From: JANPCX01 sp050916095
GTDB taxonomy: Bacteria; Pseudomonadota; Gammaproteobacteria; Burkholderiales; Burkholderiaceae_C
Direction: 5' to 3'
Assembly (NCBI GenBank): GCA_050916095.1
Contig: CP050901.1
Span: forward strand, 186,001 to 250,000
DNA: 64,000 nucleotides
Within the stretch, counting starts at the first letter, position 1, and each line of letters begins with the position of its first letter. This document shows, one piece after another, positions 33,748 through 44,100 of this stretch. The translations under genes were made by a program, and so were the position numbers. The notes below the pieces were generated by a model that saw only the letters and a list, made by a program, of their open reading frames with translations, made no database searches and was not told the DNA's origin.

Positions 33748-34829
33748 GATTTGCGGGTGTCGAAAGCGTCGCGCAAGGCGTCGCCAATGAAGGTGAGCAG
33801 CAGCATGGTGAGCACCAGCAGCAAGAAGGTGGGGACGATGATCCACCACGAATCGAGATACGCCTTGCCTTGTTTGAGTAACTCGCCCAAGGATGGCACC
33901 GTGGGCGGCACGCCAAGCCCGAGGAAATCCAAGGACGTCAGCGCCAAAATGGCCGCGCTCATGCGAAAAGGAAGAAACGTGATGACGGGCGTCATGGAGT
34001 TGGGCAAGACATGACGCCACATGATTTGGCGGTTGGATAAACCCAGAGCCCGCGCTGCCTTCACATACTCCAAATTTCGATTGCGCAGAAACTCGGCACG
34101 CACATAGTCGGACAAACCCATCCAGCCCCACAGCGACAACAGAATCAACAGCAACAGCAGCGACGGGTCAAATATCGAGGCGAAGATGATGAGCAAATAC
34201 AGCTCAGGCACCGCGCCCCATATTTCAATGAAACGCTGCAAGAACAAATCTGTGCGCCCGCCGAAGTAGCCTTGCAAAGCTCCGGCAAAGACACCAATCA
34301 ATGTCCCGGTGATGGTCAAAGCCAGAGCAAACCATATGCTGACGCGAAAGCCGTAGAGCAACCTTGCCGCCATATCACGCCCACTCCCGTCCGTACCCAA
34401 CCAGTTTTTGAGGCTGGGCGGCGCAGGATCGGGGACAGACGAAAAATAGTCAGTCGAAGTTGCAGAGTGAGGATTGAATGTGATCAAGCCCCAGTTCTCA
34501 GGCTGCTTCATCAAATCAACAATGAACGGGTCTTTCCAGTCGGTCGGTGTGCCGAAATCGCCACCCAGTGTTTTCTCTGACGGGTTGCTGAACATCGGAA
34601 AGTACCACTGGCCTTGGACACGTGCGACAAGTGGTTTGTCATTGCTGACCAGTTCGGCAGCGGTTGAAACCAGCAACATCGCGATGAAGGCCCATAGAGA
34701 CCAGTAACCCAGACGATTGCGCCGAAATCGTGCCCATGCTCGTTGCATGGGAGACATCGAACGGCTCACCGAGCCGCTCGCATGTGCAGCAATAGATGAA
34801 GAAACCAAAGTCGGGTTGGAGATCGTCAT
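33744..34829 (-). CDS. yejE: oligopeptide ABC transporter permease YejE
   Basis: 361 aa with an N-terminal membrane segment (YWSLWAFIAMLLVST), a periplasmic insert, and five more C-terminal segments. The binding-protein-dependent permease EAA loop is YVKAARALGLSNRQIMWRH. LGTDGSGRDMAARLLYG is typical of DppC/OppC-type subunits. The ATG at 34829 with GAGG upstream was preferred to an upstream TTG. Its stop overlaps the yejF start by 4 bp, and it starts near the yejB stop. Confidence 0.94.
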   Translation of the reverse strand: MTISNPTLVSSSIAAHASGSVSRSMSPMQRAWARFRRNRLGYWSLWAFIAMLLVSTAAELVSNDKPLVARVQGQWYFPMFSNPSEKTLGGDFGTPTDWKDPFIVDLMKQPENWGLITFNPHSATSTDYFSSVPDPAPPSLKNWLGTDGSGRDMAARLLYGFRVSIWFALALTITGTLIGVFAGALQGYFGGRTDLFLQRFIEIWGAVPELYLLIIFASIFDPSLLLLLILLSLWGWMGLSDYVRAEFLRNRNLEYVKAARALGLSNRQIMWRHVLPNSMTPVITFLPFRMSAAILALTSLDFLGLGVPPTVPSLGELLKQGKAYLDSWWIIVPTFLLLVLTMLLLTFIGDALRDAFDTRKS

Positions 34830-34839
34830 GCCCGCCTCA

Positions 34840-35880
34840 TCATTTGGCAACGCTGGAAAACTGCACGCGGGGGTCCACCCACACGTAGAGCAAATCGGAA
34901 ATCAACTTCACAGCCAATCCGATCAGCGTGAACAAGTAAAGCGAACCCAGAACCACAGGGTAGTCTCGCCGAACCACCGACTCAAACGCCAACAACCCCA
35001 AGCCGTCGAGAGAAAACAAGGTTTCAATCAACACAGAGCCTGCGAAAAATGCACCGATGAATGCTGCGGGGAAACCAGTGACCAAGGGAATCAGCGCATT
35101 TCTGAATACATGTTTGTAAAGCACGCTGCGTGATGAGAGACCTTTGGCCCTTGCGACCAGCACGTACTGTTTGCGCATTTCTTCAACAAAGGTGTTTTTT
35201 GTGAGCATCGTGACCACCGCAAAACTACCGATGACGGTGCAAATCAAGGGCAAAGTCAGGTGCCAAAAGTAATCTGCGATTCGTGCGGGCCAACTCAATT
35301 CGTCCCAGTTGTCTGAAGTGAGTCCACGCAGGGGAAACCAATCGAAAAAATTTCCGCCCGCGAACAGAACAATGAGCAGAAGACCTAAAACAAAACCCGG
35401 AATCGCATACCCGAGCAGGACCACGAGTGTGGTGATCGCGTCAAACCGCGACCCCTCCGCCACCGCTTTCGCAACGCCGAGCGGAACGGAGATCAAGTAA
35501 GCAATCAAGAAACTCCAAAGTCCGAGAGAGATGGACACAGGCAATTTTTCTTTGATCAAGTCCCACACCGGTTTGTTTTGCAAGAAACTGCGTCCGAGAT
35601 CAAAGCGGGCAAATTGCACCAGCATTTCAACGTAACGAACGTGGGCTGGTTTGTCGAAGCCGTAGAGCTTCTTCAACTCCTCCACTTGCTTTTTATCGAG
35701 GTCACGACCGGCTTTGTAGCCGCTGCCGGACTCCCCGCCTTTCTGAGAAGCACGCGCCTCGGCCATGATTTGCTCCACAGGGCCGCCCGGCACAAACTGC
35801 ATCACGATGAAGGTGATGGTCAGCGCCCCGAGCAGCGTGGGAATCATCAACAACAGGCGCTTGAGCACATAAACCAACAT
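34840..35880 (-). CDS. yejB: oligopeptide ABC transporter permease YejB
   Basis: 346 aa, starting MLVYVLKRLLLMIPTLLGAL, with six predicted membrane segments and the DppB/OppB-type EAA loop KQYVLVARAKGLSSRSVLYKH. The periplasmic loop after the first segment contains a Yej-typical insert (GGESGSGYKAGRDL). It starts 1 bp after the yejA stop, within the operon. Confidence 0.94.
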   Translation of the reverse strand: MLVYVLKRLLLMIPTLLGALTITFIVMQFVPGGPVEQIMAEARASQKGGESGSGYKAGRDLDKKQVEELKKLYGFDKPAHVRYVEMLVQFARFDLGRSFLQNKPVWDLIKEKLPVSISLGLWSFLIAYLISVPLGVAKAVAEGSRFDAITTLVVLLGYAIPGFVLGLLLIVLFAGGNFFDWFPLRGLTSDNWDELSWPARIADYFWHLTLPLICTVIGSFAVVTMLTKNTFVEEMRKQYVLVARAKGLSSRSVLYKHVFRNALIPLVTGFPAAFIGAFFAGSVLIETLFSLDGLGLLAFESVVRRDYPVVLGSLYLFTLIGLAVKLISDLLYVWVDPRVQFSSVAK

Positions 35881-35881
35881 G

Positions 35882-37762
35882 TCACTTCTTCCCCTCAAGT
35901 GATTTGTCCCACCATGTCCAAAGTGGCCAGGGGGCAAATTCAAGAATGCCGTTGAACAAGGTATCAGCCGCAAAGTACAGGGGCTGCTTGGATGGAATGC
36001 CGAATTTGTTCCAGTAAGACACGTTCTCGGTATTCATGTACAAGTCGGGCACTTGCCAGTGGTTCCACATCACCACGCGGTCAAAGGCGCGGGATGCCGC
36101 ACGCAACTCATCCAAGGTTCTTGCTCCCGCCATCTTTTCCAGCAAATGATCTGCGGCGCGGCTTTTCACACCTCTGTAGTTCTGATTGCCTTCTTCGTTG
36201 GCAGAACCGCTGCCATAGGTGCTGCTCAAGTCAGCGGCCTTAGGTAGAGTGAAATCGCTCTCGACGATGGTGGTCATGTCGAAGTCGTATTTCTCGAGTC
36301 GCCTGCGATAAACCGCAAAGTCAACTACACGGTCTTTGAGGGTGATGCCGAGCTTCTCCAGGTTGCGCTGGTATTCGGTGAACCTGCCCGCCGATTGCGA
36401 CATGTACTCAAATTCGAAGGGTTCGCCTTTGGAGTTGCGCAGCTTGCCTTTTTCGTCCAGCGTCCATCCGGCTTGCGCCAACAACTCTCGAGCTTTCAAC
36501 AAATTACGTCTCAACCCGTTTGGGTTGCCATCGGTGCGCGGGGCAACAAAGGCGGGGCCGAAGACTTCGGCAGGCAATTCGGCTCTGAAGGGCTCCAGCA
36601 AGGCTAACTCAGCAAGACTTGGCATACCTTGCGCTGCGAACTCTGATTCATTGAAGACACTGGAAGCGCGTTTGAACAAGCCCAGCTTGTTCAAGGTTTC
36701 AAAGTCATAGGCCAAACCGAGTGCCTCGCGCACACGTCGGTCTTGAAACAGAGGGCGCCGCATGTTCAGCACATGGGCTTGAAGGCCTTGTCCGGTTCCC
36801 GTTTCAAAACGCTTTTTGACGATTCGGCCATCATCCCATTTCACGCCTTTGTGTAAACGGGTCCACCCCTGGCTGCTGTACTCCTTGAGGATGTCGTACT
36901 CCCCCGTTTTAAACGCTTCGCGAGCCACCACGCCATCTCGGTACATTCGGTAAATCACGCGTTCAAAATTGAAATGGCCCCGGCGCACGCCCAAATCTTT
37001 GGCCCAGTAATTCGGGTTCAACTTGAATTCAATGCGGCGCGGCATGTCGACTTTTTCAATGGCATAGGGACCGCTGAGGATCGGCCACTCGGTGACGATG
37101 TCGTCAAATTTTTTCCCCTCTCCCCATTTCCGAGAAAAAACCGGCATGGTGCCTGCGATAAACAGTTGATCTTTGCTGCGATCTCGTAGATTGAAGCGGA
37201 CGGTCCGTGGGCTCACAGCGGTGGCTGATTCAATACCCACGAGCTGAGTTTGAATGTCCGGTGACGCCTGCTTTCCACTCAGCGTGCGGAAACTGTGCAC
37301 CACATCGTCTGCCATCACGGGGTCACCGTTATTGAACTGGGCTTGCGGACGGATGCGGAAAGTGATCGATGAAAAGTCCGGCGCGATCAGCATTTCTTCC
37401 GCCAGCAAGCCATACATGGTTTGCGCTTCATCTTGGGCTAAATGCGCCAATCCCTCCGACATCCAAATCACGATTCCCGCTGGCGCATTGCCCCGCACCG
37501 TCCACGGGTTGAACTTGTCAAAGCTGCTTCTGCGGTCGGGATTGCGCAGCCTGAGCACACCGCCCTTGGGCGCATCCGGGTTCACATACTCAAAGTGGGT
37601 AAACCCCTTGGGATACTTGGGTTCGCCATAGGCCGCATAGGCGTGCACCCACTGGCCTTCGGCGCTGTGGGCCGACGCAGCAAATAACAAAAGCGCCAAC
37701 GAGAGGACAGCGCCACAAAAACGAAAAGCTGGAGCCAAGATCTTCATTGTCATGACGCGCAT
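35882..37762 (-). CDS. yejA: oligopeptide-binding periplasmic protein YejA
   Basis: 626 aa from the chosen start. The signal peptide is followed by SAEGQWVHAYAAYGEPKYP. It belongs to the family 5 extracellular solute-binding proteins: LRNPDRRSSFDKFNPW, DVVHSFRTLSG and LKLGLAYDFETLNK-like lobes, with the closing NTENVSYWNKFGIP. The ATG at 37762 begins 1 bp after the stop of the AEC transporter gene, suggesting translational coupling; ATGs at 37753 and 37747 are alternatives. It is the first yej gene of the operon. Confidence 0.9.
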   Translation of the reverse strand: MRVMTMKILAPAFRFCGAVLSLALLLFAASAHSAEGQWVHAYAAYGEPKYPKGFTHFEYVNPDAPKGGVLRLRNPDRRSSFDKFNPWTVRGNAPAGIVIWMSEGLAHLAQDEAQTMYGLLAEEMLIAPDFSSITFRIRPQAQFNNGDPVMADDVVHSFRTLSGKQASPDIQTQLVGIESATAVSPRTVRFNLRDRSKDQLFIAGTMPVFSRKWGEGKKFDDIVTEWPILSGPYAIEKVDMPRRIEFKLNPNYWAKDLGVRRGHFNFERVIYRMYRDGVVAREAFKTGEYDILKEYSSQGWTRLHKGVKWDDGRIVKKRFETGTGQGLQAHVLNMRRPLFQDRRVREALGLAYDFETLNKLGLFKRASSVFNESEFAAQGMPSLAELALLEPFRAELPAEVFGPAFVAPRTDGNPNGLRRNLLKARELLAQAGWTLDEKGKLRNSKGEPFEFEYMSQSAGRFTEYQRNLEKLGITLKDRVVDFAVYRRRLEKYDFDMTTIVESDFTLPKAADLSSTYGSGSANEEGNQNYRGVKSRAADHLLEKMAGARTLDELRAASRAFDRVVMWNHWQVPDLYMNTENVSYWNKFGIPSKQPLYFAADTLFNGILEFAPWPLWTWWDKSLEGKK

Positions 37763-37763
37763 G

Positions 37764-38789
37764 CTAACCAACCCCGCGTATTGAACTGGCACCCGCGCCC
37801 TGCCCTGTCCCCAATAGCCAGGCCAAAAAGCTGAACGTCACAAAAGCCATCACCGTACTGGCCATGATGATGCGGGCGACCCGGCCGTTGTCGGCTCCGT
37901 AGCGCTCAGCCAGCAGCGAAACGTTGCTGGCGCTGGGCAGGGCAGCGGCCAGCACCAGCACGGTCAGACCAAAAGAAGACACCGGCAGGCCCAAGGCCCG
38001 CGCCATCCAACCCACCAGCAAAACCAAGAGCGGATGCAGCAACAGTTTGATGAGGGCAACGGGGACGAAGTGGCGTGGCGGCGTTTGGGTGTGGCTGTGC
38101 TGGCCGGAGCGCCAAAGCACCGCGCCGATGGTGAAGAGGGCGACAGGCGATGCGGCATCGGCGAGCATCTTGATCACCTGGGCCACGGGGCCAGGCAGGC
38201 TGATGTTCAGCGCGGCGACCAACGCGCCCAGGCCGATGGCCCACGGCAGCGGGTTGGTCAACGCGCCCCGCAAGGAACGCGACACGGTGTGCCAGGTACC
38301 GGAGGAGATGGACGAATGGCCCGCTGTGGGTTGCACTTGGGCCAGGGCAATGCACAGGGTACTGGTCAGCACCAGATCCACCAGGACGGTGCCGATCACC
38401 GGCCCCGCTGCGGCTTGGCCGAGCAATGCCACCAAGAGAGGCACACCCATGAAACCGGTATTGGGGAAAGCGGCCACCAGGGCACCAAAGGCAGCGTTTT
38501 TAAGGTCCACACCCTGTTCGTCTTCACGAAGACGCCAAGTCAGCATCACTGTGAACAATACGATCACCAGCGCACAGACGGCATAGATGCCAATGAGCAC
38601 CGGGTCAATCAACTGGGCGAAAGGCATGCTGGAACCAAAACGAAACAGCAAGCAAGGCAACGCAAAAAAGAGAACGAACACATTCAAGCCCGGGATGGCC
38701 GCTTCCGGCAACACCCCTCTTTGGGCAGCGAGGTACCCGCACAGCACCAGGGCGAAGAAGGGGATGGTGACGGAAAGAATGGCTTGCAT
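37764..38789 (-). CDS. AEC family transporter
   Basis: 341-aa auxin-efflux-carrier-type membrane protein with about 10 hydrophobic segments. It starts MQAILSVTIPFFALVLCGYLA. The conserved crossover region AAFPNTGFMGVPLLVALLG contains the family's NxGF(M)G motif. The substrate is probably a carboxylate or similar organic anion. It ends 1 bp before yejA on the same strand, so it may be the promoter-proximal gene of the yej operon. Whether it works with the peptide importer is unknown. Confidence 0.88.
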   Translation of the reverse strand: MQAILSVTIPFFALVLCGYLAAQRGVLPEAAIPGLNVFVLFFALPCLLFRFGSSMPFAQLIDPVLIGIYAVCALVIVLFTVMLTWRLREDEQGVDLKNAAFGALVAAFPNTGFMGVPLLVALLGQAAAGPVIGTVLVDLVLTSTLCIALAQVQPTAGHSSISSGTWHTVSRSLRGALTNPLPWAIGLGALVAALNISLPGPVAQVIKMLADAASPVALFTIGAVLWRSGQHSHTQTPPRHFVPVALIKLLLHPLLVLLVGWMARALGLPVSSFGLTVLVLAAALPSASNVSLLAERYGADNGRVARIIMASTVMAFVTFSFLAWLLGTGQGAGASSIRGVG

Positions 38790-38897
38790 GGCTCGGATTG
38801 GGTTTGGCAAGCGGGAGTATCGCAAGGAAAGGCAACGGACCTACCGCTATGATCCGCCGCCCCCGTTCTCACTGACCCATTCCCCCAAAGCCCTCCC

Positions 38898-40961
38898 GTG
38901 TCTGAACCCGCTACCTCACTGAACAACGCCCAGATGGAAGCGGTCCATCACCTCAGCAGCCCCTGCCTGGTACTGGCCGGTGCCGGCTCGGGCAAAACGC
39001 GGGTCATCACCCACAAGATTGCGCGGCTGCTGCAAGCGGGTTATGAGCCTGGGCAGATCGCGGCCATCACCTTCACCAATAAAGCTGCACAGGAAATGCG
39101 TGAGCGATCCAAGGCGCTGGTGGGGCCGCGTGCGGCGAAAAACCTGGTGGTGAGCACGTTCCACTCGCTGGGCGTTCGCATTTTGCGTGCCGAAGGTGCG
39201 CGGCTGGGTTTGAAAGAACAGTTCAGCATTCTGGACAGCGACGATGTGCTGGGTGTGCTGAAAGACGCCGGATCCACCAGCGACAACGCCCTGGCGCGGC
39301 GCTGGCAATGGACGATCAGCTTGTGGAAGAACCAAGGGCTCAACAGCGAACAAGCCGAAAGCGTCGCCACCAACGACGACGAACGTGTAGCCGCCCGCGT
39401 GATGAAACGTTTTGAGGAACGCTTGGCCGCCTACCAAGCGGTGGACTTTGACGACTTGATCAGCCTGCCGCAGAAACTGCTGGCCCGTGATGCCGAAGCG
39501 CGTGCCAAGTGGCAAAACACCTTGCGTTATGTGCTGGTGGATGAATACCAAGACACCAATGCCACGCAATACGAGTTGCTGAAGTCCATCGTTGGCGAAG
39601 CGGGCCTTTTCACTGCCGTGGGCGACGACGACCAAAGTATTTATGGCTGGCGCGGCGCCACGATTGACAACTTGAAACGCCTGCCGCAAGAGTACCCGCA
39701 GCTCAAGGTGATTCCACTGGAGCAAAACTACCGCTCCACCGGCCACATTCTGCGAGCGGCCAACCAAGTCATCGGCAACAACCCCAAACTCTTCGAGAAA
39801 AAACTCTGGAGCGATTTGGGCGATGGTGAACCCGTGCGTTTGTTGGAAGCCGATGGAGAAGAACATGAAGCGGAACGTGCCGTGGCAGCTATTCAGTCAC
39901 GGCGAGGAACAGACGCTCAATCCAAGTTCTCCGACTTCGCCGTGCTCTACCGCGCCAACCACCAGGCGCGCATTTTTGAGAAGGCGCTGCGCAAAGCCAA
40001 CATCCCCTACAAGGTGTCGGGAGGCCAAAGTTTTTTTGACCGCGCCGAGATCAAAGACCTGTGCGCGTGGCTGCGACTTTTGGTGAACAACGACGACGAC
40101 CCAGCGTTTTTGCGCACCGTGACCACGCCCAAACGCGGCATTGGCCACCAAACTTTGAGCAGCCTCGGAGAGTTTGCGGGCAAATGGAAAACCAGCCTGT
40201 ACGAAGCCTTGTTCGCTGAAAGCCTGGGCACAGCCCTGAGCACCAAAGCCGTGGGCTCGCTGCATGAGTTTGGTCGGTATGTGAACGACCTGGAGTACCG
40301 CGCCCGCCACACCACCGGGGCCGAAGATGCCAAGGCGTTACTGATGGGCTGGCTCAAGGACATCGATTACGAAAAACATTTGATGGACGGTGAGGACAGC
40401 GAAAAACTCGCCGCCGCCCGCTGGGGCAATGTGCTGGACTTTGTGGACTGGATTGCCAAACGCTGCGGTGGCGAGATTGAAAACGACGGTGGCATCAGCG
40501 TAGAGACGGAAAAAAAATCCGTGCTTGACGTGGCGCAAACCATCAGCGTCATCATCAGCCTCGCAGAACGAGGCGACGAACAAGACGTGGTGACCTTGAG
40601 CACACTGCATGCCGCCAAAGGGCTGGAGTGGCCGCATGTGGTGCTGGCCGGTGTGAATGAAGGCCTGCTGCCCTTTCGAAGCGAAGACGACGAGATGACG
40701 CCTCAGCGCCTGGAAGAAGAACGACGCTTGATGTATGTGGGCATCACTCGCGCCCGGCAAAGTTTGATCGTCAGCACCTTACGCCGCCGCAAAAAAGGCC
40801 GCGACACCGTGCAGGGCGTGCCCAGCCGTTTCATTGCAGAGATGAAACTGCACGAGAGCCAGACCAAAGAAGACCCTCGAGAAAAACTCAAAGCCTTGCG
40901 CGCCGCAGCCGCCTCAAGGGCAGCTGTCGCTCAGCAAGCGGCAGCGAACAAAGCCAGCTGA
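38898..40961 (+). CDS. rep: ATP-dependent DNA helicase, Rep type (UvrD superfamily 1)
   Basis: 687 aa from a GTG start, kept because it retains the Q-motif LNNAQ. Motif I is AGAGSGKT (residues 27-34), with TFTNKAAQEM (Ia), VDEYQDTN (II), GDDDQSIYGWRGA (III), LEQNYRS (IV), TLHAAKGLEW (V) and YVGITRARQ (VI). A 3'-5' helicase that clears protein roadblocks ahead of forks. The length and the overall pattern fit Rep rather than UvrD. Confidence 0.9.
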   Translation: MSEPATSLNNAQMEAVHHLSSPCLVLAGAGSGKTRVITHKIARLLQAGYEPGQIAAITFTNKAAQEMRERSKALVGPRAAKNLVVSTFHSLGVRILRAEGARLGLKEQFSILDSDDVLGVLKDAGSTSDNALARRWQWTISLWKNQGLNSEQAESVATNDDERVAARVMKRFEERLAAYQAVDFDDLISLPQKLLARDAEARAKWQNTLRYVLVDEYQDTNATQYELLKSIVGEAGLFTAVGDDDQSIYGWRGATIDNLKRLPQEYPQLKVIPLEQNYRSTGHILRAANQVIGNNPKLFEKKLWSDLGDGEPVRLLEADGEEHEAERAVAAIQSRRGTDAQSKFSDFAVLYRANHQARIFEKALRKANIPYKVSGGQSFFDRAEIKDLCAWLRLLVNNDDDPAFLRTVTTPKRGIGHQTLSSLGEFAGKWKTSLYEALFAESLGTALSTKAVGSLHEFGRYVNDLEYRARHTTGAEDAKALLMGWLKDIDYEKHLMDGEDSEKLAAARWGNVLDFVDWIAKRCGGEIENDGGISVETEKKSVLDVAQTISVIISLAERGDEQDVVTLSTLHAAKGLEWPHVVLAGVNEGLLPFRSEDDEMTPQRLEEERRLMYVGITRARQSLIVSTLRRRKKGRDTVQGVPSRFIAEMKLHESQTKEDPREKLKALRAAAASRAAVAQQAAANKAS

Positions 40962-41170
40962 CCCGTTCAAAGCGGGCTGCGGTCATCGCACCGCCAAGCA
41001 CGCATCGTGTGCTTGTGTGCCACACCACAACGCCCTGAACCGTTGATCAGCGTCGGCAAACCGCCCGTCTCAATCCGCCCGTAACAAAGTATTTCGGCGT
41101 GGTGTGCCCGCCTAGCATCCGCAGCACTTCGCAGAACATCTCCATTGACCACATTCATCAGGCGAGCCAC

Positions 41171-44100
41171 ATGAATCACACCACACAAGCCAGCCACTCT
41201 CTTGTGCATGACCGTTCGTCGAGCTTCAGCCTCACAAGCGGACGTGGCGGTTTTTGGAATCGGTTGGCCCTGGTGGCTTGTTTGGTTTTGGGAGCCACTG
41301 GCGCAGCCGCGCAAACCGCAGGCGCACTCACGGTTCGTGCTTGGGCCACCTTGGCAGCGAACGTGGGCCCGCAAATGGAGGTGCGTGTCAACGGTGCGCT
41401 GGTGGGCAGCACTGAGGTGCGTGCAACGGGTTATCAGAACTACTCCTTCCCCGGCCTGAGCGTTCCCACTGGCGCCAAGCTGGAGCTGGTGTTCAACAAC
41501 GACGCCTTTGCTGGCGACGGTGACCGCAACCTCTTTGTTGAATCGATCACCGTCAACGGCACCACCATTGCTTCCGACGCCCCCGGCGTGGTGTTTGACC
41601 GTGGCGCAGGCGCGCTGGCCTTTGACAATGCAGATGTGCTGCCGGGCTTGAGCACCTTGTACTGGAACGGTGCGCTGCGGTTCACTGCGCCTTCTGCAAG
41701 TACAACGCCTCCGACCCCACCGCCAACAACACCCACGGACAAGCCGCCCGCAGGCTACAGCCGCTGCGCGTCGGAGTGGGAAACCTGTAGCTTCACCGGT
41801 TCGGCCAATGTGGTGTACGGTGCGCTGTCTACCTGGACCAGTCCACGCAGTTTCACCGGCGGCACGGCCTGCACCAACACGGTCTTTGGTGACCCACTGA
41901 GCGGCACCGTCAAGGCGTGTTACGTGAAGCCGACGGCCACAACACCCACTGCACGGGGCTTGAACCTCACGATTGCGGGTGCGGGCGGTGTGGGCTTCTC
42001 CGATGGCAGTTCGTGTTCGGCCAGTTGTGCCAAAACCTTCAACAATGGCAGCACCGTCACCTTGGCGGCAGCGCCCGCTGCGGGCTCCACCTTCGCGGGC
42101 TGGGGCGGGGCTTGCGCGGGCACCTCGTCCACCTGCACGGTGACGATGGATGCGACCAAGACGGTGTCGGCCACATTCGCTGTGAGCCCTGCCACGCTGA
42201 GTGTGGCTGTCACGGGTTCGGGCACGGTCAATTCCACGCCCTCTGGGATCAACTGCACCAGCAACTGCTCGGCACCGTTTGCGGTGGGCTCGAATGTGAC
42301 CTTGACTGCCACCCCAGCCACAGGCTTTACCTTCAGTGGCTGGAGCGGTGCTTGCACAGGCACGGCTGCTTGCACGGTGACCTTGAGTGCATCTAGAAGT
42401 GTCAGCGCAACCTTCGTGTCTGCATCGGTGGCGGGCTCTTGCCCCACCACCAACACCACCGTCGCGTCAGCCGGTGGGCAACAACTGGGTTTGAATGTCA
42501 GTCGCAACTCGGGCGTGGCTCCTCTGGCGGTATTCTTTGATGCGTCTGGCACTACGGCCACCGGCACGACACGGCCTTTCCACGAGCTGGAGTACCGCTG
42601 GAGTTTTGGTGATACCGCCAGTGGCACCTGGACGTATGGTGCCAAGGCCGGCACGGCCAGCCGCAATGAGGCCATGGGGCCTGTGGCCGCCCACGTGTTT
42701 GAGAACGCGGGCACTTACCCCATCACCGTATCGGCGTTCAACGGCACCTCTACGGTGACCTACAACTGCAACATCACGGTGTTGCCTACGGATGTGGAGT
42801 TTGCGGGGAACAAAACCATCTGCGTCTCCGGTATCGGAAACTTTGCGGGCTGCCCGGCTGGCGCACTTCGGGTGACCAGCACAAACCCGACCACTGCGGT
42901 GGGCAGCAACATGGGCACGGGCAATAAACGCATCTTGTTCGCTCGAGGGGAGACGTTCAGCGTGGCCTCGACCATTCAGATCAACAGGAATGGGCCAGGC
43001 CTGATAGGTGCCTTCGGCAGTGGTGCCAAACCAAACTTCGTCAATGCAGTTGAAATCGGCACCATCGCGCTGTCGTCGATGACAACACCCAACATTGCCG
43101 ACTGGCGCATCGTTGACTTGAGAATTGATGGCAATGGATTTGGGGGCAACAGTGTGGCCGTCTACGGCGCGGGGTCCATCAACAACTCGCTGGTCAGTCG
43201 CCTGGACATCCAGAACTTCAACTCGGGTATCAAATTCTCGGGGTCGAATTTGGACGCCATCAACAACAACGGTTTCACCTCGCCGATGTGGGACGGCGTC
43301 TTCCTCACCGACAACACGGTCTACAACCTTGTGGGCACGGGTGCCAACGGCGGCAACGGCTTTTATGTGGGTGCATGGCGCTTGGCGGTCATGGGCAATT
43401 CCATCGACAACAACTTGAATGGCGAGCACGGCATGCGCTCGCCGCATTCGCGTTTCAGCGTATGGCAGCACAACACCACCCAGCGTATTGCCAGGGCGCA
43501 CATGACATTGCGCTCGGGTGGGCAAGGTGGCTCTACCCTGACCGCACAACTCGGTTCCGGCATTCACTACACGGAAAAGCTGCTGGCGTCTGAAAACCGC
43601 TTCATCGGCGGCCCGGAGCCGCACGCCTTCGGTGGCACTGGCCCCACCAATTCGAGCTCCAATGGCCGAGCGCGTGAGCAAATTTGGGAGAAAAACTTGA
43701 TGGTCGGGGGTGCCGGCACCAATGGTTTCATTGGCATCACCGGCTCCGAAGTGACGGTGCGCAACAACGTTTTGCTGATGCATCCTGGCACGGGGTGGTC
43801 GCCATTTAACGTGGGGGCCTACGACACCGCCTATGCAGCAGCGCAAGGCATACCGCAGCCCACCAACATTTGGTTCTACCAAAACACCATCTACTACCCC
43901 GCAACGAGCCCGTTCTGGCTGATGCAGTTGATTGGTGACCCGCTGACCAACAGCGAAATCACGGTCAAAAACAACCTGATGCACTCACCCAACAACGGTG
44001 CGACCCAAGACGGCAGAGACTGGCTTTGGAACCCCAACAACACCACGGTGTACCGAACGCCGCTCAGCACCAACACGTTGATTGCCGAGCTGCAAACCAG

